Assembly (NCBI RefSeq): GCF_014651955.1
Contig: NZ_BMXW01000010.1
Location: 62,001-126,000 of the forward strand
DNA: 64,000 nucleotides
Direction: 5' to 3'
DNA from: Shewanella fodinae
Lineage (GTDB): Bacteria > Pseudomonadota > Gammaproteobacteria > Enterobacterales > Shewanellaceae
This document shows positions 1-9,095 of the stretch, piece by piece (the stretch's first letter is position 1; the number at the start of each line of letters is the position of its first letter). The notes under the pieces were generated by a model, which was not told where the DNA came from, searched no databases, and saw nothing but the letters and a program-made list of their open reading frames with translations. Position numbers and translations under genes: made by a program.

Positions 1-353
1 TTACTGATGTCACCTGTGGTTACTGCCGCAAACTGCACAGCCAGATGCAGCAGTATAACGATCTGGGCATCACCATTCGTTATTTGGCATATCCGCGTCA
101 GGGCGTACCGTCGGCCGTTGCTGATGAGATGGAAGCGGTTTGGTGTTCAAAAGATCCTAAAAAAGCCATGGATGAAGCCAAAGCCGGTAAAAACATCATG
201 GTTGCCAAGTGTGATGCCGATATTGCCGGACAGTATCAACTGGGTGAAAAAATGGGCATTACCGGCACCCCCTCGATGATCCTAGAAGACGGCTCTATGG
301 TGCCCGGCTATCTGCCGCCAGAGCAGTTGCTGCAAAGCCTGAAAATGCACTAA
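1..353 (+). CDS. dsbC: Thiol:disulfide interchange protein DsbC, C-terminal part (5' end outside window)
   Basis: DsbC is the periplasmic disulfide isomerase that reshuffles wrong disulfides and is kept reduced by DsbD. The open frame enters from the left edge (frame of base 3) and shows the thioredoxin-fold active site CGYC at about bases 15-26, the second structural Cys pair (WCSKD and VAKCD) and the cis-Pro loop TGTPSM. It ends in LQSLKMH, as in the family. The N-terminal dimerisation domain and signal peptide lie outside the window. A terminator hairpin follows at once and recJ is next, matching the dsbC-recJ order of enterics. The identification is firm; only the start is unseen. Confidence 0.93.
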   Translation, partial: TDVTCGYCRKLHSQMQQYNDLGITIRYLAYPRQGVPSAVADEMEAVWCSKDPKKAMDEAKAGKNIMVAKCDADIAGQYQLGEKMGITGTPSMILEDGSMVPGYLPPEQLLQSLKMH

Positions 354-371
354 CCCAATAGTGCGTGGGCC

Positions 372-402
372 AAAAAGGCGGGCAAAATGCTCGCCTTTTT
401 GC
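372..402 (+). terminator. Rho-independent terminator after dsbC
   Basis: Perfect 9-bp arms AAAAAGGCG and CGCCTTTTT close over a short loop, with a T-run at the end. The first possible ATG of the recJ frame (387) lies in the loop of this hairpin, which argues against that start. Confidence 0.8.
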
Positions 403-440
403 TATCTTGCCTGCAGCATTTGTTAGCCAGTGAAACCGCC

Positions 441-2171
441 TTGAACCAGAAAATTGTGCGCCGCCCCCGCGTGGATGACAGTCATTTACCCGCCTATTTA
501 CCGCCACTTTTGAAGCAGATATACGCCAGCCGTGGTCTCAGTGCCGAGGATTGTGAGTTGGTGTTAACGCGGCTGTTGCGCCCCGACACCATGCTAGGGT
601 TGAACCAAGCTGCACAGTTGCTGGCCGATGCGCTGATACAGCAACGGCGCATAGTGATTGTTGGCGATTTTGATGCCGATGGTGCCACCTCAACCAGTGT
701 CTGCCTGCTGGCATTAAGGCAGATGGGGGCTCGCCACTGTGACTTTTTGATCCCCAACCGCTTTGATTACGGTTATGGACTTAGCCCAGAGATTGTTGCG
801 GTGGCCGCTGCTCAGGCAGCTGAGGTGTTGGTGACTGTTGACAACGGTATTTCCTCTATCGAAGGGGTGGCGGCTGCCAAAGCTGCAGGTATGACGGTGA
901 TCATTACTGACCACCACCTACCGGGACAACAACTGCCCACTGCTGACGCTATCGTTAATCCCAATCAGCCCGGTTGTGGATTCGCCTCAAAGTCCATCGC
1001 TGGCGTTGGCGTGGCATTTTATTTGATGACCGCGCTACGGGCTGAATTGCGCGCTCGTGGTTATTTTGAGGCCAATGGCCTCATGATGCCTAACCTTGGA
1101 CATTTGCTGGATTTAGTGGCATTGGGCACAGTGGCTGATGTCGTCGCCTTAGATACCAATAATCGCATCATGGTCGAAGCGGGGATTAAACGTGTGCGTA
1201 CCGGGCAGTGCCGTCCGGGGATCACCGCATTACTGGAAGTCGCTCGACGTGAGCCGCAGCGTCTGGTCGCCGCGGATTTTGGCTTTGCGGTTGGTCCTCG
1301 ATTGAACGCAGCGGGCAGGCTGGATGATATGGCGCTGGGGGTCGAGACACTGCTATGTGATGACTTGTATCAGGCCCGCCGCATGGCAGCCGAGCTAGAT
1401 GGGCTTAACAGTGAACGTCGCGAACTGGAAGCCGGGATGCAACAAGAGGCGCTGCAGTTTTTGCGCACCATGGATTTTGGCGAGCAGCAGCTGCCTTGGG
1501 GCATCGCTTTATATCAGGCAGACTGGCATCAGGGAGTAATCGGTATTCTAGCCTCACGGATCAAAGATCGTTATCACCGGCCGGTGATTGCCTTTGCTGA
1601 AGCTTCTGACAGCGAGATCAAAGGCTCTGCCCGTTCTATCAATGGCTTACACATGCGCGATCTGTTGGAGCTGATCAATAGCCGCCATCCGGGAATGATC
1701 AGCAAATTCGGTGGGCATGCCATGGCCGCCGGGTTAACGCTGGCGAAAACCGCTTTTAGCGACTTTGCCATCGCTTTTGACAGTACGGTACGTGAGTTGT
1801 TAGCGGAGGAAGATCTGCAGGGCCAACTCTGGTCCGACGGTGAGCTTGCCGCTGAGTATTTCACTTTAGATACAGCACAGTTGCTGCGCGATGCCGGACC
1901 TTGGGGACAGGCATTTCCTGAGCCCACTTTTGACGGTAATTTTCGAATATTGCAGCAGCGATTGGTGGGTGAGAAACACTTGAAACTGGTGTTAGAAAGC
2001 GAATGCGGTAGTGTGATGGCCGACGCCATCGCCTTCAATGTTGATTTGAACATCTGGCCTGACGCAACAATTGAGCGGGTGAGATTATTGTATAAACTCG
2101 ACGTCAATGAATTTCGCGGTAACAGCAACTTGCAGTTATTAGTGGAACAATTGGAACCGCTGAAAAGTTAA
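441..2171 (+). CDS. recJ: Single-stranded-DNA-specific 5'-3' exonuclease RecJ
   Basis: RecJ degrades ssDNA 5' to 3' in RecF-pathway recombination, mismatch repair and base-excision repair. The protein has the DHH phosphoesterase motifs DFDADGATS and TDHH near the N-terminus, ALGTVADVV, and the DHHA1 signature GGHAMAAGL in the C-terminal half. I chose TTG at 441 (MNQKIVRRP...), which gives 576 aa, about the length of E. coli RecJ. The upstream ATG at 387 lies inside the dsbC terminator and would add 18 residues not typical of the family. No strong ribosome-binding site precedes either start, so the start is moderately sure and the function very sure. Confidence 0.95.
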   Translation: MNQKIVRRPRVDDSHLPAYLPPLLKQIYASRGLSAEDCELVLTRLLRPDTMLGLNQAAQLLADALIQQRRIVIVGDFDADGATSTSVCLLALRQMGARHCDFLIPNRFDYGYGLSPEIVAVAAAQAAEVLVTVDNGISSIEGVAAAKAAGMTVIITDHHLPGQQLPTADAIVNPNQPGCGFASKSIAGVGVAFYLMTALRAELRARGYFEANGLMMPNLGHLLDLVALGTVADVVALDTNNRIMVEAGIKRVRTGQCRPGITALLEVARREPQRLVAADFGFAVGPRLNAAGRLDDMALGVETLLCDDLYQARRMAAELDGLNSERRELEAGMQQEALQFLRTMDFGEQQLPWGIALYQADWHQGVIGILASRIKDRYHRPVIAFAEASDSEIKGSARSINGLHMRDLLELINSRHPGMISKFGGHAMAAGLTLAKTAFSDFAIAFDSTVRELLAEEDLQGQLWSDGELAAEYFTLDTAQLLRDAGPWGQAFPEPTFDGNFRILQQRLVGEKHLKLVLESECGSVMADAIAFNVDLNIWPDATIERVRLLYKLDVNEFRGNSNLQLLVEQLEPLKS

Positions 2172-2370
2172 GCAAGATCACAAAAGGCCGCTTATCCAAT
2201 ACGATAATTGCACTCAGACCACAATTTTCATCAATAATTCCTCACAGAACAGAAAAAATGTAAATAATTTGTTTACGTCTTTACAACGCTCGCAAGATCC
2301 TGTGTATTGTCAGTGGCGCGGGCTGACCGTGCGATCCATCGGTGGGTCGTTGCGAGGAGATAAGAGTTAA

Positions 2371-2916
2371 ATGAAGTATTTGTTGATGGTATTGCTGCTG
2401 TTGTTATCTGGGTGTTCGTCCGTTCCTTTATCAACGTTGACGCATTTTGCCACCTTTGACGAGCAGGACTTTGCCGCACTGGATCCCAACCAAATCCGCG
2501 CACGATTGGTGGTGGATGATTTTGTAAAACTCAAAGACATCTCCTTGAAGGCGCAGATCAATGCCGCCGATGGTGTGCAACAGCTGGAATTTCCGCTAAC
2601 GCTGATCTCCAAAGAGATCCTGCCAGTACGTAAGAGTTGGATCTTTACCACTCAGGTGCGTGCCCGTTACCAATACGAGTTGTCACCCCAAGCGCGGCAG
2701 AATTTTGTCAAACTACAGCAAGCACTACTTAAGGGTCACAAATACAACTGTGATGTCAATGTGGTGTTCGACGAACATACACCGCCGCAGCCGTTCAAAT
2801 ATACCGTGAAGTTGATGCTGGATCCGGATAATGGCTACATTACCATGATTGATAACCGTGAAATGGCTGTCAGTAAATCCGGTGTGGCCAGCGGTAACTC
2901 CGAGATGTTACGTTGA
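2371..2916 (+). CDS. Predicted outer-membrane lipoprotein of unknown function
   Basis: A 181-aa protein with a short lipoprotein signal peptide (MKYLLMVLLLLLSGC, lipobox LSGC with Cys18), so it is probably lipidated and exported. The rest is a soluble mixed alpha/beta sequence without a family motif I recognise. A good ribosome-binding site (GAGGAGATAAG) precedes the ATG. Its last codons overlap the start of the cupin gene, so the two are probably co-transcribed. Lys3 and Ser19 after the Cys suggest outer-membrane sorting, which is inferred only. Function unknown. Confidence 0.7.
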   Translation: MKYLLMVLLLLLSGCSSVPLSTLTHFATFDEQDFAALDPNQIRARLVVDDFVKLKDISLKAQINAADGVQQLEFPLTLISKEILPVRKSWIFTTQVRARYQYELSPQARQNFVKLQQALLKGHKYNCDVNVVFDEHTPPQPFKYTVKLMLDPDNGYITMIDNREMAVSKSGVASGNSEMLR

Positions 2917-3224
2917 ATCTGTTTGCATCATTGCCGGAACAACTGACAGCGGAGCAGTTTGATGAATTGTTATCGCGGCCAGCCGTGCGTGTTGAACGTA
3001 TTTTGTCTTACGGGCAGGTCACCCCAGAAGGGCAATGGTACGATCAGGTAGAGCATGAATGGGTGCTAGTACTGCAAGGTGCGGGTCGCATTCAGTACGC
3101 TGATGGCAGTGAAATATTGCTTAACGTCGGCGATAGTGTGGATATTCCTGCACATTGCCGTCATCGGGTCAGTTGGACGGCACCGCAGCAACTCACTATT
3201 TGGCTGACGGTGTTTTACCGTTAA
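2913..3224 (+). CDS. Small cupin-domain protein
   Basis: A 103-aa single-domain cupin. It shows EHEWVLVLQGAGRIQYADG and GDSVDIPAHCRHRVSW, the two cupin motifs with Glu/His metal-ligand candidates. Such proteins bind a metal and small ligand, but the substrate cannot be told. The start is a TTG at 2913 that overlaps the TGA of the lipoprotein gene (TTGA), which suggests translational coupling. The end is followed by a bidirectional terminator. The family call is confident and the role is unknown. Confidence 0.75.
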   Translation: MNLFASLPEQLTAEQFDELLSRPAVRVERILSYGQVTPEGQWYDQVEHEWVLVLQGAGRIQYADGSEILLNVGDSVDIPAHCRHRVSWTAPQQLTIWLTVFYR

Positions 3225-3260
3225 ACAGCGGGCACGGTCATCATAATTATCCTATCAACA

Positions 3261-3288
3261 AAAACAGCCACAATTGTGGCTGTTTTGC
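3261..3288. terminator. Bidirectional terminator between the cupin gene and rpiA
   Basis: A 26-bp perfect palindrome (AAAACAGCCACAA and its complement) with A/T runs on both sides sits between two convergent genes. Confidence 0.85.
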
Positions 3289-3314
3289 TATATAGGTGGG
3301 TCAGCAGTGGCAAG

Positions 3315-3971
3315 CTAGTTTTTTGTCACTACGCCGTTTTGCGTTCCCACTAATACGGTATCAGCGCCACGGGCAGCAAATAGGCCAACAGTTACTACAC
3401 CAACGATATTATTGATCTGTTTTTCGAGTGTCTTGGGATCCAGGATCTTCAGATTGTACACATCCAGAATAACGTTGCCGTTATCCGTAATCACCCCTTC
3501 CCGATATACCGGATCGCCACCCAGTTTTACCAGCTCACGTGCCACATAGGAACGCGCCATTGGGATCACTTCTACTGGCAACGGGAAAGCCCCGAGGATG
3601 TCCACCTGTTTGCTTTCATCAACAATGCAGACAAACTTTTTGGCAACTGCCGCGACAATTTTCTCGCGGGTCAGCGCGGCACCACCGCCTTTGATCATCT
3701 CGTTATGATGATTTATCTCGTCTGCACCATCTACGTATACCGACAATGAATCGACAGCATTTAAGTCAAATACTGGGATCCCGGCTGCTTTCAGGCGTGC
3801 AGCTGAGGCTTCAGAGCTGGATACCGCGCCTTCAATGTTCGCTTTGATAGTGGCGAGGGCATCAATGAAATGGTTAACGGTAGAACCAGTGCCGACACCC
3901 ACGATACTATCGGGCTCTACATATTTCAGGGCTGCCCAGCCGACCGCCTTTTTCAATTCATCTTGGGTCAT
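3315..3971 (-). CDS. rpiA: Ribose-5-phosphate isomerase A
   Basis: RpiA interconverts ribose-5-phosphate and ribulose-5-phosphate in the non-oxidative pentose phosphate pathway. Family motifs are clear: [15 protein letters not shown] near the N-terminus, [43 protein letters not shown], and [12 protein letters not shown]. From the ATG at 3971 ([11 protein letters not shown]) the protein is 218 aa, close to the 219 aa of E. coli RpiA. A longer reading to 4010 adds residues not seen in the family and is rejected. Confidence 0.95.
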   Translation of the reverse strand: MTQDELKKAVGWAALKYVEPDSIVGVGTGSTVNHFIDALATIKANIEGAVSSSEASAARLKAAGIPVFDLNAVDSLSVYVDGADEINHHNEMIKGGGAALTREKIVAAVAKKFVCIVDESKQVDILGAFPLPVEVIPMARSYVARELVKLGGDPVYREGVITDNGNVILDVYNLKILDPKTLEKQINNIVGVVTVGLFAARGADTVLVGTQNGVVTKN

Positions 3972-4138
3972 ATTTGTAATCCATGTGGAAAGGAAATTCG
4001 CTGACGCCATTATAAACTGTCTGCACCCAGATTGCGGCAGCTTTTGCCGACAAGTGGTGGATTTTTACTGCGCGGCTGTTGGCGCTTGGGTAACATATGC
4101 CAAGGTTTTACCAACACAATAACAACACGGAGTTTTTA

Positions 4139-5095
4139 ATGGCTGGAGCAAGTCTGCTGATGTTGCTGGATGATATTGCCACCCTGCTGGATGATGTGGC
4201 GGTAATGAGCAAAGTCGCTGCCAAGAAAACCGCCGGGATGCTGAGTGATGATTTAGCGCTGAACGCACAGCAAGTGACCGGGTTCAGCGCTGACCGTGAA
4301 TTACCCGTGGTGTGGGCCGTTGCTAAAGGATCATTGCGTAATAAGGCAATTTTGGTGCCTGGTGCATTGCTGATCAGTGCCGTGGTGCCCTGGCTAATTT
4401 TGCCGTTATTGATGTTAGGCGGTTTGTTTCTGAGCTTTGAGGGCTTTGAAAAAGTCTGGCATAAGCTGACTCACCCTACTGAAAATAGTGCTGATGAAGC
4501 AGCTAAGGCCGCCAAGGCGCTTGAACAAGTGCAAGATTTGCAGGCGTGGGAGGCGCGAAAAGTAAAAGGCGCAATCCGCACCGATTTTGTGTTGTCTGCG
4601 GAGATCATTGTGCTGACACTGGGCATTGTCGCCGACCAAGTGTTTTTTACACAATTAGCGACGCTGGTCATTATTGCTGTGGTGATGACGGCCGGCGTAT
4701 ATGGCGTCGTCGCCGCCATTGTTAAGCTGGATGACCTTGGACTTTATCTCAGTCACCGTAAAGGGCGTTCAATCGTGATGTCGTGGTTACGACGCTTGGG
4801 CTTGACCTTAGTGAGCGCAGCACCCAAGTTGATGAAGTTGCTGACGATCGTTGGCACTATTGCAATGTTTTTGGTGGGTGGCGGCATTCTTGCTCATGGC
4901 ATTGCACCACTGGCGACACTGGAACACCACTTGGCAGCGGCCGCTTCGGAAATGGCGACGTTTGGTTCGCTGTTATCACATCTCTTGCCATTATTGTTGC
5001 AAATTATCTACGGTTTGATAGCCGGGGCGATAGTGTTAGTTGTGATGACGTCGCTGAGCCATTTACGAGCAAAATTTCGCGCTAAATCCAACTAA
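4139..5095 (+). CDS. DUF808 / YedI-family inner-membrane protein
   Basis: A 318-aa membrane protein whose N-terminus (MAGASLLMLLDDIATLLDDVA, then KTAGMLSDDLALNA and FSADRELPVVWAVAKGS) is diagnostic for the DUF808/YedI family. Hydrophobic helices follow at about residues 80-105, 165-210 and 235-315. The function of the family is unknown. The ATG at 4139 is preceded by CGGAG at suitable spacing; the upstream in-frame ATG at 4097 has no such site. Confidence 0.88.
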   Translation: MAGASLLMLLDDIATLLDDVAVMSKVAAKKTAGMLSDDLALNAQQVTGFSADRELPVVWAVAKGSLRNKAILVPGALLISAVVPWLILPLLMLGGLFLSFEGFEKVWHKLTHPTENSADEAAKAAKALEQVQDLQAWEARKVKGAIRTDFVLSAEIIVLTLGIVADQVFFTQLATLVIIAVVMTAGVYGVVAAIVKLDDLGLYLSHRKGRSIVMSWLRRLGLTLVSAAPKLMKLLTIVGTIAMFLVGGGILAHGIAPLATLEHHLAAAASEMATFGSLLSHLLPLLLQIIYGLIAGAIVLVVMTSLSHLRAKFRAKSN

Positions 5096-5116
5096 CGCAC
5101 ATTACATAGTGAATAA

Positions 5117-5143
5117 AAAACGCTGCCGAGGCAGCGTTTTGGT
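5117..5143. terminator. Terminator between DUF808 gene and sodC
   Basis: Stem AAAACGCTGCC / GGCAGCGTTTT with flanking A and T runs lies between convergent genes, so it can serve both strands. Confidence 0.8.
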
Positions 5144-5167
5144 TCATCAGCATTTGTCTGTAACGGG

Positions 5168-5695
5168 TTACTCAATCACACCACAAGCCATGCGTGCCCC
5201 ACCACCACCTAATGGTTTAGGTGAGTCGGAGAAATTGTCACCACCGGCATGGATCATCAATGCATGGCCTTTGACATCAGCTACCTTCAGTCGTGGTGCC
5301 AGCACGGGTTCTATGGCGTTGCCGTCACTAGTCACAAACAACGGCGGTAGGTCACCTTTATGATTGTCATCAGTCCACGGATAACCATGTTTACCAGTTT
5401 TATCAGGATCAAAATGACCGCCAGCGGCACCGCCAAGCACGGTTTTACCGTCTTTGGTTGAAGCTTCGCAGCTGCCATTGGCATGAATGTGGAAACCATG
5501 TACCCCAGGTGTCAGTCCATGCAATTTAGGTATCAGTACCAGGCCATAGGCGGAGTCACTTAACGCAACAGTACCTATCGGTGTATTACCTTTATCGGAG
5601 AGCAAGGACACGCTCACTTCAGTTTCTGCCGCCATGGTAGCTGCGGAACATAGCAGTGATGCCAGACCGAGGGTAACAATTGATTTTTTGATCAT
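5168..5695 (-). CDS. sodC: Periplasmic Cu/Zn superoxide dismutase
   Basis: SodC dismutates superoxide in the periplasm. The 175-aa product starts with a cleavable signal peptide ([23 protein letters not shown]). The mature part has the copper/zinc site motifs [23 protein letters not shown] and [16 protein letters not shown], and the C-terminal [13 protein letters not shown] that closes the disulfide. The ATG at 5695 is preceded by GGAGAGG. All expected metal-binding histidines are visible. Confidence 0.95.
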   Translation of the reverse strand: MIKKSIVTLGLASLLCSAATMAAETEVSVSLLSDKGNTPIGTVALSDSAYGLVLIPKLHGLTPGVHGFHIHANGSCEASTKDGKTVLGGAAGGHFDPDKTGKHGYPWTDDNHKGDLPPLFVTSDGNAIEPVLAPRLKVADVKGHALMIHAGGDNFSDSPKPLGGGGARMACGVIE

Positions 5696-5798
5696 ATAAA
5701 CCTCTCCATTGGTTAACGATGTAATCACAGTCAAACAATAAGCAAGAATGTGATCTGCGACACCTTTTTAGCTTATCCTTAAATACCTAGTTCAGCAA

Positions 5799-6473
5799 TC
5801 AATCAAAAAAATCAGAGCGATTATCCAGGATAGATGTTGGTGTGACGATAACGGGTAGTGGTTTGTCCCATGGGGCTAGCGGCAGCGTTTCAACTTGTTG
5901 ACAATCGTGAGCATAGCCGACTGCCAAGGCCTTCATGTGTGGAATGGTTAATGTGCGGTCGTAATAGCCACCGCCCATGCCCATGCGATTACCTTTGGCA
6001 TCAAACGCCACCAAGGGCGTAAGCAGCACATCTAGTTGCGATGGCAGCACGATTTGCCGTGCATCCAGCTTGGGCTCTGGAATACCAAAACGGTTAAGCG
6101 TCATGGGCGAGTCTGCCCGGTAATGTAGAAATAGTAGATTGCCCGGGGTAAACGGGTGTAACACCGGCAGACACGTCTGAATACCCTGTTGCCACAATGC
6201 GGGAAATAACGCCGTTGTATCCAGTTCGCCATCGCCGCTGAAATACAGCGATACGGTGTTGATGGGGTGCCCGGTTACTATCAGTTCATCCAGCAACTGC
6301 AGCAGCCGTTGTTTAGCCTGTATTGCAGCCTGTTGTTGAACATCGGGGCTGAGATTTCGTCGTTGCCTGCGGATATTACGCCTTAACTGCCGACATGCCT
6401 CATCCCGCTCAGACCATAAGTCCTGACGCTGGGCGTGATGACTGGGATGAGGTGCCACGGGCATAGAAGTCAT
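5799..6473 (-). CDS. fau: 5-formyltetrahydrofolate cyclo-ligase
   Basis: This enzyme (also YgfA/MTHFS) uses ATP to convert 5-formyl-THF to 5,10-methenyl-THF. Motifs seen are the basic N-terminal RRNIRRQRRNLSP, VSLYFSGDGELDTTALFP, and the nucleotide-binding VAFDAKGNRMGMGGGYYDRTL. The gene lies directly downstream of 6S RNA on the same strand, as in E. coli where ssrS and ygfA share a transcript. An ATG three codons into the frame (6464) is an equally possible start. Confidence 0.93.
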   Translation of the reverse strand: MTSMPVAPHPSHHAQRQDLWSERDEACRQLRRNIRRQRRNLSPDVQQQAAIQAKQRLLQLLDELIVTGHPINTVSLYFSGDGELDTTALFPALWQQGIQTCLPVLHPFTPGNLLFLHYRADSPMTLNRFGIPEPKLDARQIVLPSQLDVLLTPLVAFDAKGNRMGMGGGYYDRTLTIPHMKALAVGYAHDCQQVETLPLAPWDKPLPVIVTPTSILDNRSDFFD

Positions 6474-6486
6474 AGGCGCTAAAGTT

Positions 6487-6673
6487 AGGATGCTCCCCGG
6501 CGATGCCGGTGTCGGTGTAAGCCCTTGAACCTAACAGTTCAAGGCGGGCTGCTGGTTACCTCCTAAGGCTTCTCGGTACAAGCCGAGCATGCGCAATGTC
6601 AGTAAGAAAGTAGCCCTTTTTTCAAAAATATCGGCACAGGGACATTACCGACTATCGTACACCCCAGGGAGCA
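6487..6673 (-). ncRNA. ssrS: 6S RNA
   Basis: Reading the minus strand, the closing stem is formed by GCTCCCTGG near 6672 and CCGGGGAGC near 6490. Conserved 6S segments are GCCGATATTT, GAGCATGCTCGG, CCGAGAAGCCTTA and CCTTGAAC...GGTTCAAGGGCTTACA. 6S RNA mimics an open promoter and sequesters sigma-70 RNA polymerase in stationary phase. It lies between zapA and fau as in other gammaproteobacteria. The ends are estimated to within about 10 nt. Confidence 0.93.
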
Positions 6674-6705
6674 AATTCGGCTGGGCGTTGGCCCTTAATC
6701 TTAGT

Positions 6706-7014
6706 TTAGTCTTCTCTGCGGCTGCGCTCAACCAGCGCTTGCTCGAGAGTATGTTGTAACAAACGAATGCGTTCATCCATTTGCTGCATATAATCCTGAT
6801 TCTTACGTTGCTCAACATAAAGGTCGTGACCAATATTGAGCGCTGCCATCAACACCATATCCTCACGGCTGAGGGCAGGAGTGCGGACTTTAATCTGTTC
6901 CAGTTGTTGCTCTAATTGACGGGCAACACTCTGCAACGCCTGTTCTTGTCCTTTCGGACAGGCAATCGAGTATGTGCGCCCCATCAGGGAGATATCTACA
7001 GCACAGTTACTCAT
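6706..7014 (-). CDS. zapA: Cell division protein ZapA
   Basis: ZapA is a small FtsZ-binding protein that bundles protofilaments at the Z ring. The 102-aa protein begins MSNCAVDISLMGRTYSIACPKGQE, has the MVLMAALNIGHDL segment, and ends with a long coiled coil (about residues 65-100). The ATG at 7014 follows AAAGGAAAG. It is transcribed toward 6S RNA and fau and diverges from ygfB. Confidence 0.93.
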   Translation of the reverse strand: MSNCAVDISLMGRTYSIACPKGQEQALQSVARQLEQQLEQIKVRTPALSREDMVLMAALNIGHDLYVEQRKNQDYMQQMDERIRLLQHTLEQALVERSRRED

Positions 7015-7240
7015 GTTGCGCGACTTTCCTTTTGCCAGGCTCTTGAGGCGGACTATATAAGCCTCGCCGGTAAAGTGCAAGTTGCCCTGACCACAGTTTT
7101 CCATGGTTACCGAGTGATTGCCGATTCCCTGAGCAATCGTTGAAAATCATGGCAATAACCGCAGTTTTCCTTGCTGCCCTTGGTGCAAAGTCACAGTTCT
7201 GATAGCATGACAAAGTATTTATCTACGGGACAACTTGGTT

Positions 7241-7816
7241 ATGGCAACTCCCCCATCATTACGAATTGACAATCTCCAGTTGGCGCTGGACAGCGCTGAG
7301 ATCGGCCAACATCCGGTTGAGGTTCACGGTGCACTGGTAGGTATCATCTGTGGCGGAGCGGTAAAGTCGCAAGAATGGCATCAACCTTTGCTGGAACTAA
7401 TGAACGACGGGCAGCCATTGCCGTCGGAATTGGCAGGCCTTATTCAGGAGCTGGCGCAAGATACGGTTAATCGGTTGCAGGATGCGGAGTTTGGATTTGC
7501 CCTGCTGTTACCGGAAGAGGAAGAATTGCTCGCCGTACGCTTGGAAGCCCTATCATTGTGGACGCAGAGTTTCCTGACCGGCATTGCTATTGCGCAGCCG
7601 GGGCTGAATCAGGCGTCGGAAGATGTGCGTGAGGTGATCAAGGATCTGGCTGAAATAACTCAGGTGGATCTCAATGTGGCTGAAGACGATGAATGTGAGC
7701 AAGCCTTCCAAGAATTGCTAGAGTTTGTGCGCATGTCCGCTATTTTGTGTTATTCCGAATTTGTGCTGCATCAGCAAACGGATGCCGAGCCCCAGGAACA
7801 GGGCATACTGCATTAA
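7241..7816 (+). CDS. ygfB: UPF0149 / YgfB family protein
   Basis: A 191-aa acidic helical protein of the YgfB (UPF0149) family. It shows VEVHGALVGIICGG near the N-terminus and the C-terminal ECEQAFQELLEFVRMSAILCYSEF. The ATG at 7241 is chosen over the TTG at 7235. In enterics ygfB is followed by pepP and then ubiH; here ubiH follows after 34 bp and no pepP is present. The molecular role is not settled in the family. Confidence 0.88.
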   Translation: MATPPSLRIDNLQLALDSAEIGQHPVEVHGALVGIICGGAVKSQEWHQPLLELMNDGQPLPSELAGLIQELAQDTVNRLQDAEFGFALLLPEEEELLAVRLEALSLWTQSFLTGIAIAQPGLNQASEDVREVIKDLAEITQVDLNVAEDDECEQAFQELLEFVRMSAILCYSEFVLHQQTDAEPQEQGILH

Positions 7817-7850
7817 TACTGGCCGCTAACCGCGGCCCAGTGAGGGATGA

Positions 7851-9095
7851 ATGAATCCGCAATCCACTGATATTGATATTGCCATTGTCGGCGGTGCCAT
7901 GGTGGGCGCATCGCTGGCGCTGGCGTTGGATAATCTTGGGCGTCAGCTGAAACGGCCGTTAAAACTGGCGCTTATTGAAGCCCATGCACCTGGCACCGGA
8001 CAATCCGGGTTCGATGCCCGCGCCATTGCCGTGGCGCACGGCTCGCGTCATCTACTGCAACAGTTGGGGATCTGGCCGAAACTGGCACCGCTTGGCACGG
8101 CTATCCACGATATTCATGTGTCGGATCGAGGCCATTTCGGTATGACCGAGATCAACAGCCGTAGTTTTAACCTCGATGCCTTAGGGGGAGTGGTAGAACT
8201 GGAACGGGTGGGGCAAACGCTGTTTGCTGCGCTGGCAAAAACCGACATCGCGCTATTTTGTCCTGCGGAACTCATTCGCATTGATAGCGAAACCCAAGGC
8301 CACACTCTGACGTTGGGCGATGGGCAACAGCTGCGGTGTCAATTGCTGGTGGCGGCGGATGGTGCACATTCCAAAGTGCGGCAACTGCAACAACAGCCAC
8401 AGCAGATCAGCGCTTTTGGGCAGAGCGCCATTATCGCTAACGTTGCCAGCAAGCGTCCGCATCAGGGCATGGCCTGGGAACGTTTTACTGAACATGGCCC
8501 GATTGCCTTATTGCCGATGGCAGATAGTAACGGTCAGCCGCGGCTGTCGCTGGTGTGGGCCATGCCCGAACACGCCGTGGCTGAGCGCTTAGCATTATCG
8601 GACAATGATTTTCTTGACGCATTACAACAGGCGTTTGGTCATCGCGCTGGACAGTTTACGGCGGTTGGCAGTCGCCACAGCTATCCGTTGGCATTAAGTT
8701 ATATGCCGCGACCAGCGTTTCACCGCACTGTGTATGTTGGTAATGCCGCGCAAACGCTACATCCGATAGCTGGTCAGGGTTTTAACTTAGGACTCAGAGA
8801 TATCAGCGGCTTGCTGGCAGTGCTGACGCCCGTGCTACAACAAGGCGGTGATGTGGGCGCAGTGACGGTGATCCATGATTATTTGGCCTGTCGTGAAAAT
8901 GATCGGCGACAAACCATCAATAATATTGAATTTCTAGTGCGTGGTTTCTCCAATCAATATTGGCCGCTGGTGGCGGGGCGTAATCTTGGCTTGCGGCTGT
9001 TATCTTGGTTGCCACCATTAAAGGTACCGGTGGCACATCGGGCGATGGGGTGGCACGGCCGCGAAGCCTGTATGGCACTAGCAAGGAGTCGATGA
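7851..9095 (+). CDS. ubiH: 2-octaprenyl-6-methoxyphenol hydroxylase UbiH
   Basis: FAD-dependent aromatic hydroxylase of ubiquinone synthesis. The 414-aa protein has the dinucleotide-binding IVGGAMVGASLALAL near the N-terminus, the second FAD motif VAADGAHSKVR, and the C-terminal GNAAQTLHPIAGQGFNLGLRD. It overlaps the start of the next gene by 4 bp. UbiH and UbiI are paralogues hydroxylating different ring positions. The order here (UbiH first, then UbiI, then gcvT) matches the E. coli order, which supports the assignment. Confidence 0.92.
   Translation: MNPQSTDIDIAIVGGAMVGASLALALDNLGRQLKRPLKLALIEAHAPGTGQSGFDARAIAVAHGSRHLLQQLGIWPKLAPLGTAIHDIHVSDRGHFGMTEINSRSFNLDALGGVVELERVGQTLFAALAKTDIALFCPAELIRIDSETQGHTLTLGDGQQLRCQLLVAADGAHSKVRQLQQQPQQISAFGQSAIIANVASKRPHQGMAWERFTEHGPIALLPMADSNGQPRLSLVWAMPEHAVAERLALSDNDFLDALQQAFGHRAGQFTAVGSRHSYPLALSYMPRPAFHRTVYVGNAAQTLHPIAGQGFNLGLRDISGLLAVLTPVLQQGGDVGAVTVIHDYLACRENDRRQTINNIEFLVRGFSNQYWPLVAGRNLGLRLLSWLPPLKVPVAHRAMGWHGREACMALARSR

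Noticed and set aside
1574..2128. 184-aa open frame antisense to recJ
   Set aside because: It is a shadow of the recJ frame with no start signals or recognisable domain.
4097..4138. Upstream start for the DUF808 protein
   Set aside because: It adds 14 residues outside the family start MAGASLLMLLDD and has no ribosome-binding site, while ATG 4139 has one.
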